DNA of 64,000 nucleotides. Source: Trichopria drosophilae (lineage: Eukaryota > Arthropoda > Insecta > Hymenoptera > Diapriidae). Location: positions 99,914,501-99,978,500 of the forward strand of contig CM059585.1 of assembly GCA_030407085.1 (NCBI GenBank). Direction: 5' to 3'. The position numbers and the translations under genes are program-made. Below are positions 1-12,857 of the stretch, in pieces. How positions within the stretch are numbered: position 1 is the stretch's first letter; every line of letters begins with the position of its first letter. Under the pieces are notes generated by a model. The model saw only the letters and a program-made list of their open reading frames with translations, had not been told where the DNA came from and ran no database searches.

Positions 1-199
1 TCTTGATTTTTCTCGATTTTTTTTTCTCCTACACAAAAAAAAACAAGAAAATAGTGACGTTTCAAAAAAAAATTTGTATATTAACACAATTCACAAAATA
101 TAAAATTTTCTTTAAGGGGAGACACTGGTGAGATTTTAGCTACATTAAATTACAATTAAAAAAAATTGAAAAAATTGTTATGAGCATCATTTTTCTTCA

Positions 200-1410
200 G
201 TAATTAAGTGGTGTAGTCGAAAAAAGAAAAAAAAAAATTTTTGTCCGAGTTAGAATTTTTGATTTTTGATTTAAGCCTCGTATCGTCGAATCCATTGTTT
301 GAAATCGTAAAAAAAAGCATACAAAAAAAATGTGGTTACACTTTATCGAAAATTGGCAGACGGAGGCGATGCATTTTTTAGGTGTTTTCTGATCAATTTT
401 TAATAAAATCAAGCACTTTTTGGTTTCAAGAACTGATTATTATACTCCAAATTAATGTTCATCGAAAAATAACAACTACATTTATTTCATATTCCTACAT
501 TTTTTTTAATAAAAAAAAGTTTTTTATTAATTTTTAAAATTTTTTTGAATTTTGTTTATTTTTAATTTTTTTTCCATTTTGAGAATATCTTTTTAGATAT
601 TTTATGATTTTATGATATTAAATTCAACCCCTTGTTGGCTCCAACAACTGTCTATTGTGTAATAAATTTCAAAGAAATGTTTGGTGAAACTTAAAAAATA
701 AATGTATTGTATATTTCTATATTTTTTCTATTTTCAAAATTTTTGTAATTTTTTAGCTTTTACATTTTTTTTCATTAATAAAATATTTGTCTGGAATATT
801 CGTTCTCCGTACATAGTCCCGTCGTTTTCCATAAAATTACGGACATAAAATGATGTAAATAGCTCCAATTCTCCATTTTAGCATATAATGCAAAAATTTG
901 TCCGGCGATTATTTTTTCTATAAATAAAATCATATTTAACAATCTAATGAAAAAAACGACGAACCATAGCTAAACATGGTATAAGAAATTAAGAAGTCTA
1001 GAAGTATGAAAAAAGGAGGGACTATGTACGGAGCAGAAATGCTCTAAAAAGATATTCTCAAAATGAAAAACAAAATGTAAAAACTAAAAAATTAACAAAA
1101 ATTAAAAAAATTAATAAAAATTTTTTTTTTTGAATAAGAAGATATAGACAAATATAATATAAATTTATTCCTGATGTTTCAATAAACATTAATTTGGAAT
1201 TCATCGTATAATTAACAGTACTTGTAACCAAAAGGGTTAAATAAAAAGTCAATCATAAAACATCTAAAAATTTTTGGTGTGCATTTATTACCATTTCAAA
1301 CAAAATTACGCATGGATTTGTCGATACGTGGCTAACAATAAGATCAAAAATAAACAATTCTAACTCGGCCAAAAATGTTTGTTTCTTTTTTCGACTATAC
1401 CACTTTTTTA
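200..1410. repeat. Long palindromic (foldback) element
   Basis: The two halves are inverted copies of each other. GTGGTGTAGTCGAAAAAAG near 209 matches CTTTTTTCGACTATACCAC near 1385. The TAACTCGGAC/GTCCGAGTTA stretch recurs near 245 and 1360, GAGAATATCTTTTTAGA near 580 recurs inverted near 1045, and CCGTACATAGTCCC near 806 recurs inverted near 1018. The centre is near 910. No transposase frame is visible, so this is a non-autonomous foldback or MITE. The exact ends are blurred by poly-A/T. Confidence 0.7.
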
Positions 1411-4400
1411 GAACAAGTCGACGATGTAAACAAATTTCAACGGTGTTTATCAAACTTTCAAAACAAAAAACTCTCGAACAAAAAAAATGGTTAATTTTTT
1501 TTCAATTATTGTACTTTTTACAAGGAAACTGAAAAATAAATGTAATACCCTGATTTGTTCAAGAGTTAACGTCGGTCGAGTTCAAGTTTATGATTATTGT
1601 AAAGCATTTTAGTCTAATTTTGTTTTAAAAAAATTATATTTTTTTTGAAAACTTAATAACGTTATTGACTAAATTTTAAATATTACTTTTAAATCTTCCA
1701 AAGTGTTTATGGATCTATTCAAAGTGGTTCATGACTGCACATATGATGGAAGAACTTTTTTCTGACTAATCATTGAAGTCAGTTAATCGATAACCTGTGA
1801 TTAATTTTATCGCAAAACTTTTAAACTACTGTTGCATGTGTTCCTTCGTTTTGATCATAGTCGTGCACTACGGTTTGATTGAAACATTTTTCTTTCTTAG
1901 AATTTGTTGCGCATTTTTCATGCTTCATATATCATCTCGGAACTCACAATTAAAGTAATAATAAACAAAACGGGGAATTAATTGAATATCTAGGCTAATG
2001 TAGATGAATTACTAATTCACGATTAACTTGACGTTGATTTGACTAAGAAATTACTAAATTTATTTATTTAACGTGTGTTTAACAGCAAGCGTTTTTTTAT
2101 TGTTATGTCGGGTGTAAAAAAATGGATGAAAACGTATTAGAGAGTAGGAAAATGTATCGTTTTTCTTTCCTCAGATTTGGGGCCTTAAGTCTGAAGAACA
2201 GGTAATAAGATAAATACCAAAACTCTTTTTTTTAATTGTATTTATTCTTCTATTGTATTATATTTAAAGAAGATTAATTTTCTTAGGTAAAAAATATTAG
2301 AATAATTTGATTTTTTACTGAATTGTTAGAAAAACTTACGAATTTTTCTTAAACCATTGTTAAAATAGTTCCAAACATTAATTAGTCATTTTTTTTTGTA
2401 ATAATTTATTCAACATTCTAAGGATAAAAATTTACTTTTTATCATGGTAATAATAAATATTAGGTAGTAATTAAGCCATGAATATTTTGAATACAATCGT
2501 TTTATATCATATTTAATTCAATACATTTACATTTAGTTACAAGGAAATTAGTCACAAACGATTTTGTTGTCTTGTAAATACTTTTTGAAATTTTTTTTTA
2601 TAAGAAAAATGTTTATAAATTTTTCGAGAAACCGCGATATTGTGTATAATGGAAATTTATAATATTTATTTCGTAATTAAACCGCTTAAAAATACAGTAG
2701 GGATCTAATTGGAATCAGAGAAAACTGCAATATGTTACGTTCACTAATTCTCAGTTTCAGTAAAAACTACTTTTCACTGTTTTGAATCGAGAAAGTTAAC
2801 ATTTGCAAAAGGTGCGTATTACTAAACCGTTTTAATTTTTATTATACCAAAATTTTATATGGTTTTTAAGAAAACTATTATTTGCAGTTACAGTAATTTG
2901 GTAAAAATAAAAAAAACGCATAGTTTATTGACGTAATTAATTTTTAAACAACGAAATTAGTATAATACATTGCTACACAATTATGACAAAAGTGAATCTT
3001 GATGAACACGGGTTAATACTAGTGAGCTACTTACTCAATTGACATTGAATATAAAAGTGTTTGTTATGTTTTGTTATCGTTTTGAATGCAATTTACAGAG
3101 TAACTTAACAAGATAATAGCGATTGATTTAATGAACATTAAATGTAATTGGTTATATTTCTCGTGTTTTGAAAATTAATTTAGTCGAACGTACATATATG
3201 TGAATGATAAACTATCGTTAATTTAATAAACAAATACTATTCAATTGGTAATTAACTCAAATATCAAAATTTATAATTAGTAATGAAACTAACTAATGAA
3301 TGTCTTTACTAATAACTATTTAGTTAGTAAAATTTAATAATAAAATGTTTCGAGGTCTCTTTACTAACAAAAATTTCATTGACCTACTTTTGAATATTTC
3401 ATTAGTAGTTTTTGCTGAAATCAGATTTCGAAATTTGGTCGACATAAAAGGTTTTTGCTTTACTTTTTTTTATTCAAATTAGACAATGAGATATGAGCCA
3501 AAAACTTTCTGGAATAACGAAATAAGAGATTTAAAGTTTTTAAATCACGAAATCTGGCATCTTTGAACTTGTAAAATAGTAAGAAAAAGTCTAGTTACTT
3601 TTTTGGTATAGGAGCAATTCGAATTTCCACTGAATTTGGAATAAAAAAGTAGTAAGGACCGATGTTTAATAGTATATTTAATTAATTTTGAACTAAGTAA
3701 TAGAGAAAGAAATAAAAAATCAACTGCTGTTTTAAATGTTCTATTGTTTTATATGAAAGTTAATATAAATTTGTTATTAATCATTAATATGATTTCGATG
3801 AATTTCAAAACAGAATTGAAAGTAAATGGAAAAATAGTTGTTTAAATTAATCATGAAAGTTGGGAATATTAAAAAAAATGTTTTTGTTTTACTATATTTT
3901 GATTAAAAAATTACTAAAATTTTCTTCTAAAATAATAATTTTCATACTGTATTTATTGTTTTTAATTTGACAAATGAAACTAAGAAACTTTACAAAATAG
4001 ACGTTATCTCAATATTTTAAGGTTGTTTCTAAATTTAAATAAAAAAATATTTACAGTTGTGCAATGTTTTTGGAATTTTCAAAAAATAAAAGGTTATTTT
4101 CATATCGTTCAGATATAAATACAGCAATGGTTTATGATAGAATCATATTTTTCCTATAGTTATGAAAAAATGATCTCAGATTAGGTATTAATTAATTATA
4201 ACAATTATATTAGAAAAATACTTTCCTCTGAACATGATTTAACGTTTTTAATGTTAAGATTGAAAAAAAAGTTAAAAATGTCTAAATAATACGAAAATAT
4301 AAAAGAAATATCCTTTTTTGACGTTTTAATAGTAACCCTGGCATGAAAATATGCATAGTTGTAATCTGTTGCGTTACCTTATTACAAAAGCTAAACTATT

Positions 4401-4600
4401 AAAAAATACGTCACTTTTTAGGTCAAATATATTAAGAAAATTTTGAATTTATACAGAACTATCACACAAATTTAATTTTTCTTAGACCAAATATACCGAA
4501 AATTGGTTCGTGTTTCTTTTACAACTTCTTAAACAAATATGTTATTTATCGTCACAAAATCCAGTATTAAGTAAAACGTGTCCAGTAGCGAAGCTGTAAA
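1411..4600. other. AT-rich stretch, nothing recognised
   Basis: Very AT-rich sequence with many short taa/tta runs. I see no long open frame with protein-like composition, no RNA gene and no clear repeat pair in these 3.2 kb. Confidence 0.6.
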
Positions 4601-4734
4601 TTTCAAAACAAATGAATCAATGTTATGAGTAAAACTATCGATGCAAGTAAATATTGATAACGAACTATTCCACAATGCTTTCGCAACTATGGCGAATTAC
4701 ACGAAACAATTACGTAACGATCCTTACCTTTTGC

Positions 4735-5189
4735 GACTTTCACAGGCTAGCACCAAAAAATCCGATAAGTTCCAGGTGATTGTCTCAGCTACGGGATTCC
4801 AATCGATTCAATGCCAGAGTTCAAAGTTCACGAGGTTACGGATTTTTTTTTTTCGAAATTATGTTGAACCTCCAGGGAAGTTGTTCGGTTGTCTTTCAAT
4901 ACGAGAATAAGCTCGATCACGGCGATCATCGGCCATTAATGTGCGCTATCTTGTAGTCGAGAACGGTGCTGCCCAATCGACCGCTTCCATGTCGGGTTCT
5001 TCCCCTGGCTATAGTAGCGGCATCGGGACTTCATCATCTCGTTGCGTGACTTCACCAGGTAAAAAAACCGGTGGAAACCAGGATGTGGGTGGGGATTTTT
5101 CTGTTTTTTTTTTATTGGTTTTTGTGGCACGTTTGTTTTCGTAGATAATCCAGAAACCAGAAACTACTTCTAGTGATACGTCATTGGTA
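4735..5189 (+). other. GC-richer island with exon-like signals, identity unknown
   Basis: This stretch is GC-richer than its surroundings and has splice-like signals on the plus strand. A pyrimidine-rich tract ends in cag near 4745. A Ser/Gly-rich frame (4941-5059, containing MSGSSPGYSSGIGTSSSRC) ends at CCAG|GTAAAA. A T-rich acceptor near 5143 would continue the frame to DNPETRNYF and a stop. A second frame at about 4875-4950 reads SVVFQYENKLDHGDHRPLM before a stop. The frames do not join cleanly. It may be a real terminal exon pair, a decayed pseudogene or chance. I do not recognise the protein. Confidence 0.25.
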
Positions 5190-5269
5190 ACCTGGTTCAA
5201 ATTCAGTTTTCTGGGTCGATTCCTCAACTTTCTTAGTTTTCAGACGTCGAACGAGTGGGAACACTGCAA

Positions 5270-6063
5270 GAAAAGTAAAAATACAAAATTGCATTGAATT
5301 CTGTTAAAAGTGGAGGAAAGAAACGTCCCCTACGATAAAAATTGATGAATTTGCGGTCAGTTTGCATCTAGAAGGCCCTTGAAATACGTGTGTCTACGTA
5401 CTATTCTGGGGCCTTCTTTTTCGACATCTCTTTTTAAAGACATTTTTAATATATTAAAAATTTTCATCCCATGTTTTTTTTTCAATATCACTTTCTTCAT
5501 AAGTTATAGTAATTTTCTGTGATTTGTTGAACTTTCAGATAACTGGCCGAAATTCTCAAAGTAAAAATTAAGAATTATAAAACGATTTTTCATCAAAATG
5601 ATCAACGGATAATTAAAAATAAAACTTTTCACGAGAAAGCCCGCGAAAAAATCTACCAAATACATAAACCAGTGAGTCTTGACAACATTATGAGAAAAAA
5701 AGCTTAGAACTGAAATTCTATCCGACGAGTAGAATGAGTTTTTGAATTTCAGAAAAAGAAATCACTTTTTACAATAACTTATTGGCTAGTTTTAAAGTTA
5801 TTTTATAATATAAAATTATGTAAAATTATTCATTTCAATTAAAATTTAACAGAAGCAATAAAAAAATTTAAGCACGGGACTATATTACCAACACAAATAT
5901 TAAGAGTTAACTAAATATTTGGAAAAATCTTATTCTATACAAACTAAAACGATAATTAAATGACTATCAATTATCGAAAGAAAATTCCAAAAATTGTTAT
6001 TCCTTTCCGGACATATTTCGTTTTTTTTAAATTTCTTTTATTCGTTGTTAGTATCCCCGTTTG
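5270..6063. other. AT-rich stretch, nothing recognised
   Basis: A small local inverted pair (GAAGGCCC near 5370, GGGGCCTTC near 5408) flanks tgaaatacgtgtgtctacgta. Otherwise there is no recognisable gene or repeat. Confidence 0.5.
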
Positions 6064-6632
6064 TTAACCCTTTAACGTCCAAAAGTACATTTCTTCATGA
6101 GAATGTGACACTAGTAATTTATTGTTTTCTAAGAACCACTCTTTCCAATGGTGCAACTCAAAATTTTTTAAATGTTGAAATAAAAAAGTTATACAAAAAA
6201 AAGTATGAAATGGTTTCATTTTATTATTAATTGATGTAATGACATTGGCAGATATCTAAAAGTCACAACTATCGTGTCAAAATTCCTATAACATGAGCGT
6301 ATTTTGGAAAGAAAAATACAAAATGGCTTATGTCATACGTCCAAAATCTCAAAACTAAATGGATTTTTATAAACAATGGTAGACAAGCGTTCTTGAAGTA
6401 TAGCTGATTACGAATCTGAAGTAAGTTTTTGAAAATAAAAAATGGCCGTTCGAATATGGCGAACAAAAAGTTTTATTACTCGGATTCACTTGAATTTTAT
6501 AAAAAGTAAACAATCTGTTGCGATTTTCCTTCATTATACTTTATTATGTTTTTCGGATTTATTATCGATTGGGGACTTCAGTGAGATTAGGTTACTCGTC
6601 GCAAAAAACTCAATACTGGTATAATTCACCAT
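6064..6632. repeat. Possible one-ended relative of the TTAACCC foldback family
   Basis: It begins with TTAACCCTTTAACGTCCAAAAG, which resembles the end of the neighbouring element at 6633, and it carries the 'tggccgttcgaatatggcg' interspersed motif near 6445. No matching inverted end was found, so it is a fragment or solo end. Confidence 0.35.
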
Positions 6633-7872
6633 TTAAACCCATTAACGGCTAAAGCACAACTTTTTTTGTTTAATTTCAATCGAGTATTTCGTATCAAACA
6701 AAACACTCAACAAAATTGAAAGGTACATGACCTACTATTTTCGAGATCGCTCTTCAGGATTCCGAGGTCAAAATTGAGTTTCAGTCATCAGGAATTCCAA
6801 TATGGCGCCGAATTTCCAAAAAATTTCTTAAAAATTGGTAAATATTTATACTTATCAATTTTTTACGAGCTATTAGAATATTACGATTCTATTGAAACTA
6901 TACACAAAGGTGCATAAAATACTTGAATTTTAAGGAAAAATTTTGTTTTTATACCTCACATCACTCTAACGACCTCAAAATGGCGTCAACCATGACAATT
7001 TCTTTGAAAAATTTCTAGACGCTCTTACTGATAAACTATGATTTTTTTTTAAGTGCTAACAATACAAATATAATGGCATTTTTTCAGAATTTTTTAACGA
7101 TATTTTGAGAATTCTTTTTAAAAACTTTAGTTTATTTACGAAAAATTCTGAATAAAATCTAGTGCATTCTGTGATAAATTCTAAGAGTTTTTTTGTTGTT
7201 TACAAATTTTTCTAAAAGTTGATAGTTTTCGAGTAAATGAATTTCAAATATTATAGTTTAGGCTTTTTTTTTCACGAAAACTAACAACTTTTCGAAAAAT
7301 TTACAAAGAACAAAAATATCTTAGAATTTATAAAAAAAATACACTATATTTTTTTCAGAATTTTTAGTAAATAAATTAAAATTTACAAAAAATCTAAAAA
7401 AATTCCACTACATTTCTCTATGAATTCTAAGATCTTTTCATTCTTAGCACTTTTAAAAAAAAGCTCATATTTTATGAGTAAGGGCGTCCAGAAATTTTTC
7501 AAAGAAAGTTTCATCGTTGACGCCATTTTGAGGTCGATAGAATGATGTGGGGTATAAAAATAAAATTTTTCCTTAAAATTGAAGTATTTTGTTCACCTTT
7601 GTTCAGAGTTTCAATAGAATCCCAATATTCTAATAGCTCGAAAAAAATTGACAAGTGTAAATATTTACCAATTTTTTGGAAATTGTTTGAAAATTCGGCG
7701 CCATATTGGTTGACCTGATGGCTAAAACTCAATGTTGACCTCGAAATCTTTAAGAGCAACCTCGAAAATAGTAGAAATGTACCTTTCAATTTTGTTGAAT
7801 TTTGTGTTTGATACGAAATACTCGATTGAAATTGAAGCAAAAAAAGTAGTGCTTTGGGCGTTAATGGCTTAA
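6633..7872. mobile_element. piggyBac-like foldback MITE with TTAA at both ends
   Basis: This is a 1.24 kb palindrome centred near 7253. Terminal inverted repeats are ACCCATTAACGGCTAAAGC on the left and GCCATTAACGCCCAAAGC (reverse complement) on the right. Each is bordered by TTAA (6633-6636 and 7869-7872), the target site of piggyBac elements. The arms contain inverted copies of CAATCGAGTATTTCGTATCAAA and of the 'aaatggcgtcaac' stretch. No transposase is encoded. The open frame on the minus strand inside it (7511-7879) is a by-product of the repeat. Confidence 0.75.
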
Positions 7873-7878
7873 CATACA

Positions 7879-8034
7879 ATAGTCCTTCTCTTATTCTAAT
7901 TTTCTTCTCTCTCCCACTACCTTCTCTTTCTCATGCATGGCGCATGCGCAGGTGTATGAGTATACATACTTTCCGAAGTAAAGTGGCAGGCTTGGTGGGG
8001 AGATCGCCGAATATCAGAATAAAAGGACTACTGT
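7879..8034. repeat. Short MITE with a GC-rich core
   Basis: The ends are inverted: AATAGTCCTT.TCTTATTCT on the left and AGAATAAAAGGACTACTGT on the right. The core contains GGCGCATGCGCAGG. It is probably related to the elements at 24792 and 28469, which share the GCGCATGCG core. Confidence 0.5.
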
Positions 8035-8219
8035 AGTCGTTTTAGGTTAGGTTCGGTTAGCTTTTATGAATATTTGTAGTATCGTTACTATAATTATAAA
8101 AACTAATTAGAAAAATGTTGATTATAAGCGAGAATGCAAATCTTTTTTGTGTTTATGTTTTGCATTTTTGTCTGTTACGATAATAGGGATGGCGTGTCAT
8201 CTGATCTTTTTTCATGAAA

Positions 8220-8620
8220 TCATTTGTTGTGTAACAAAAGGTCACGGAGTCCGTTCAATACCCTTTTACGAGTGTTTATCGTTTTAGTTACTTTTGTTTT
8301 TAATTTTATCTCTACGTTCTGGCTTTCGGCACGAATGAGTATACACTTGGAACCAATTCCGTTTGAGTGTACTATGTTGCATCTTTGGTCATCGGGTCGT
8401 ATTTCACGTCGATAAACGCCGGCGAACTCTTTCACGTCCTTTTTCCCGTGCTATTTCCGTATAGATCGTCTCGTTTCTGTTGGAATATTTCCGTCCTTTC
8501 ATGATGTCACAAGCAACACGAAATCACGCGGCACATTGTCATCAATCGAGGGAATCACTCGATTTGGATATTTCACGACCTTCGTCTTATCGCCCAAAGT
8601 TCACACCTGCAACGGGGAAA
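8220..8620. other. CpG-bearing island, possible exon or promoter
   Basis: Richer in G+C and CpG than the flanks, with TCG/CGA-rich sequence and a plausible minus-strand acceptor (ccgttgcag near 8609). Both strands are open for about 200 bases (8220-8435) but neither translation looks like a known protein. It could be a 5' exon or promoter of a gene outside the window. Confidence 0.25.
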
Positions 8621-10029
8621 AAAAACTAAATTTTTTACGTCATAATCAGTTATCCATTAGTTAATTAATCGCGCAGGTCGTTAGAGAAGAGTTAATTACG
8701 ACGATATTTTCGGGGCTTCTCGGCGTTTTATTATAGCGATCAACATTTTTAACGACTAAAACTGGAGCGAGTCGCTTAATTTCCGTGGCTGCTTACAATT
8801 GAAAAATGGGGAATAATCTTTCCTACGTGCTACATGCTATTTTTGTACAATGTTGTTGGAGAAAACAGATACTTTAAGTTGTTCCAGTCAGTTAATGTTT
8901 AATTTTCATTTAAGGTAGCATGGAGGAATATAGCGGAAATATTGCAAATATAATAAAAAAGTATTAAAAAGTGACTGGAAAGATTCAGATAGCAATGACA
9001 AAATTCGTGATTTTCTACAATATCAAAAAGGGTGACCGCAACCGACCTCCTCTCTATTTTTATGGCAGCGTTCCAGTCACACTATTGTCAATTCAGACGG
9101 CAACGCCATCTATTAGAAATATAAGGAGTTGAGTATATTAAGGCCGGTTGGTATGGAGAACGTTCTTTTATGTAGAATAAAAATATCCAGGTACGGTGCA
9201 AGAAATAGTCAGAAATCGGTAAATAATTTTGTTTAATTAATGAAATGATTTCTGAATTCGAATTGGATGTAATTCTTTATTAATAATAACAAATAATTTT
9301 ACTTAATATTTTTCGACCGTGTTAAAAACTTAATTATACACATTTTTTGCAGTTGGAGCAAATGTTATTTGTGCCAATTTTTGTTTAGATTCTCGGCTAC
9401 TAGCTGTTTAACATATTAAGGTTCATTAAATTACTAGAAATATACATAAATACAAAAGTTATTGTAATTAAGGATCATTAATAATCTATTTACTAACATG
9501 ACGATAGAAAAGTGGGAAGTACACATTGGGGTCAATAAAATAATGAATTATTGTGTGATGCATGCATCACTATATGTTTATCAGATAAATATGCTAAAAC
9601 GGTCATAAACTTACGATAATAATGTAATTATACTAGTTAAGAAAATAACTGATTAGCTTCTCTCTGCACTAGGCGTGCATTGCATTTATCTTTTAGCTTG
9701 AATAGGACACTAAGTTATTTGTAGTTGTAGTTTTTAACCCCGAAATACCCAGTTTAATATAATTTAAGTAACTTTTTACGTTTTAGTTCGCCATCTTGGA
9801 TGCGCCATTTTGATTTTACAAATTTTAAACCAGATCGTAATCTAAAACCTCTAAGTACGCAATTCAATACAATTCGAGTAATTTTTTATATTTCGGTTCG
9901 CCAGCGTTGAAAACTGCAGTGAAAAAAATGTCCTTTCAGGACTTTATGGTTATTGTTATTCTTTAATAAGTGGAGTGGTTTTTAAAGAACTGGTGGCTGA
10001 ACAAAGCATTATCCGTACCCAAAAAGGCG
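8621..10029. other. Intergenic, mostly featureless
   Basis: Mostly AT-rich. One copy of the dispersed motif 'cgccatcttggatgcgccattttgatttt' sits near 9790. No gene, RNA or complete element was recognised. Confidence 0.5.
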
Positions 10030-10735
10030 TCAGTGCATCAACGAAAGTTTTTCGGCATCACTTTTTTTTTGACTCGACTAACTCAAATTTCGAAATCGCC
10101 AACCTTTCTCGATTAGACAAACGAACCCGATTACTCAATTGAATATGTATATAGGAAAGAAAACAAACGGGCATGAATGGATGGAATCGGCGCCGCTTCA
10201 TGCCTTAATGCTCGTGCTGCGATCGTGGAGTATCCGTGACCTTGAAACGCAACGCTCTCACCATTCAAGATTTCGATCAAAAAACAATCGACGATCAATG
10301 CCGCACACGATCAATTCTCGTATATACGAGAATCATATCGGCGGTCCCCTTTCATCCTCCGCTTTTTATGGCGAGTTACGACCTTTTTTTTGCGACATTC
10401 GACATTATCAATTCGCATACGTAATATGCAATGCATTCGCGGGGGAACCCCCGCCTGGCACGAGCGAGTACCAGATTGTCGCTTAGTACTTACGTATTTT
10501 GCGATATATGTGACGTAAAGCGGGGAATCAGCGAACTGCACGAGCGATCGTTCCGTGCCGCAACTGTAAACATGTGTACTACTCGATACGACGTAATTGC
10601 ACCGCGATGTACGTGTGCAGCACGTTCATTGGTTACACTCCACATAACCGGATGCAAATTTCAGTACTGTTCATTACGATCTCTAAATTTCTTAGAACGT
10701 GATGCAGCTCGAATCGAGTGACTATGCACGAGGTA
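10030..10735. promoter_or_regulatory. CpG-rich island, promoter or first-exon candidate
   Basis: About 700 bases with unusually many CpG dinucleotides (cgatcg, acgacg and cgcg runs) in an otherwise AT-rich, CpG-poor region. Several overlapping open frames result, the longest 10139-10486 on the plus strand, but none resembles a protein family. A donor-like GAG|GTAAAAG lies near 10731. I read it as a promoter/5' exon candidate or conserved non-coding block rather than a coding gene. Confidence 0.3.
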
Positions 10736-10904
10736 AAAGACCCGAGTCATATTTTTTGAATGATTTATATACAAGTCCAACAATGTGTTGTATATCGTGT
10801 GTCTGGAATTCCATCAAACGAAAATAATACAGAGTACTTTCATGTACTGGTGACGGCATCTAATTGGCACATCATGAAGGTACTCATTTAGTAAATCTGG
10901 AGAA

Positions 10905-12745
10905 GAGAATTCACTCTGTGTGGAGTGAAAACTGGACCACACCGTAGAAAGAGCGAGTTTCCACTCGTAAAGAACGAATTTTTTCACTTTACAAGCTACA
11001 GTTTTGCATAGATTGAAAATTCAATGTTTGTAGAGTGAATATTGGATCACTCCAGTGAAGAGTGAAATTTCACTCCATGCGGACTGAGTGTCCACTGCAT
11101 AAAAGCAAGTTTTTACTCGTAATGAGAGAATTCGTTCATAATCGAGTGACAATTAGGCCACTCAAGTGAAAGAGTGCCTAAAAAAGAGTCTTCACTCTTT
11201 AAGAGTGAATTTTCACTAAATGCAGAGTAAGTTTCCACGTCATAAATTAATAGTTTTCACTCGTAAAGCGAGAATTCACTATTTTACTAGAGTGTTAAGA
11301 TTTTCACTCTATAAAGAGTGAATTTACTCACATTAGAAGCAAAATTTCTGCATGGATTGAAAATTTAATTGTTGTAGAGTGAATATTGGATCACTTCAGT
11401 GAAGAGTGAAATTTCACTCCATGCGGAGTGAGCTTTCACTGCATAAAAGGCAAGTCTTCACTCGTAATGAGATATAATTCGTTTATAATCGAGTGACTAT
11501 TAGGCCACTCGAGTGAAAGAGTGCCTAAAAGAAGAGTTTTTACTCTTTAAGAGAGAATTTTCACTAAATGCGGAGTAAATTAGTGAAAACCGCCATCCGT
11601 ACATGAAACCACACTTTATAAAATAATAGTTTTCACTCTTAAAGGGAGAATTCACTATTTTACGAAAGTGTTAATATTTTCACTCTATAAAGAGTGAATT
11701 TACTCACATTACAAGCGAAAATTCTACGTAGACTTTATTATTTCACTAGGGTGTCATAATTTTCACTCTATGGAGAGTGAATTTACTTTCTTTATGACTG
11801 AAAACCCCCTCATTATGAAGTGATAACTCTGCATGGAATGAAAATTCACTCTTATAGGGTTACTCATTTATACGAACCACTCGTTCAGTGGAGTGGTCCA
11901 ATTTTCAATCTATAAAGAATTAATATTTACTCCATGCAGAGTAAGTTTTTACACTCGTTAAGAGTGAGAATTCACTCTTTTATTAAAGTTATTAATTTCT
12001 CACCCTTTACGAGTCAATTCGCACTCTTTATAAGTCAATTTTCACCCTATCATCCAAGAAAAAACAATCACTTTTAATGCAACGAAAATTAGACCAATTG
12101 AGGGAAAGAGCGACTCAAAGAAATAGTTAAAACTCTTGAAGAGTGAATTTTAACTTCATGGAGGGTGAGTTTTTACACTCGTTAGGAGTAAGAATTCACT
12201 CTTTCATTATAGCGACTCATTTCTCACCCTTTACGAGTGAATTTCACTTCATCATCCAAGATGGAAAAATTACTCTTTGTGAAGTGAAAATTAAACCACT
12301 CGATTGAAAGAGTGACTTAAAGAAGGAATTCACGCTTTTCAAAAGAGAATTTTCACTCTATGCAGAGTGAGTTTTTACACTCGTTACGAGAGAAAATTTA
12401 CTCTTCTTTAGAGTGACTCAGTACTCACCTTGTACGAGGGAATTTGGACTCTTTACAATTCAATTTCTCTCCGCCATCTAAGAGGGAAAGATCACTCTTT
12501 ATTAAGTGTTTAATTAGACCACTCGAGTGAAAAAGTGATTCAAAGACAGATCATATTCTTAAAAAGTGAATTTTTACTCTATTCAGAGTGAGTTTTTACC
12601 CCATAAACTTTCACTGGAGCGTTGTGGTTTTTACACGAGAAAACTCTTTTTATGAAGTTGAAACTTACTCTGATGCATGGCTCATTTTCTTAGTCAATCT
12701 TACAATGGAGTGGGCCAATTTTCACTCCAAGAAATTTATAGAGAA
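10905..12745. repeat. Complex satellite built from GAGTGA/TCACTC palindromes
   Basis: Dozens of GAGTGA and TCACTC words occur every 15-40 bases, many paired as palindromes such as AGAGTGAATTTTCACT. Two larger direct repeats are visible. A unit of about 344 bp (gagtgaatattggatcac at 11033 and 11377) is followed by about four units of 200-225 bp marked by GAGTTTTTACAC/C near 11945, 12169, 12371 and 12590. Smaller islands of the same motif occur at 20520-20875 and 32560-32670. No coding potential. Confidence 0.8.
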
Positions 12746-12857
12746 CGGTCCCATGATCATGGGTTTATCATAATTTAGAATTCAAAGTTTATAATTGAAT
12801 TCCAAACTTAAACACGAAAAACGTTTAAGTCGAAAGACAATACTCGAAATCAATTGC

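Noticed and set aside
7511..7879. 122-codon open frame on the minus strand
   Set aside because: Lies entirely in the arm of a palindromic MITE. Hydrophobic composition follows from AT-rich DNA.
8041..8062. TTAGGTTAGG, the insect telomere repeat
   Set aside because: Only about two imperfect units, far too few to be an interstitial telomere array.
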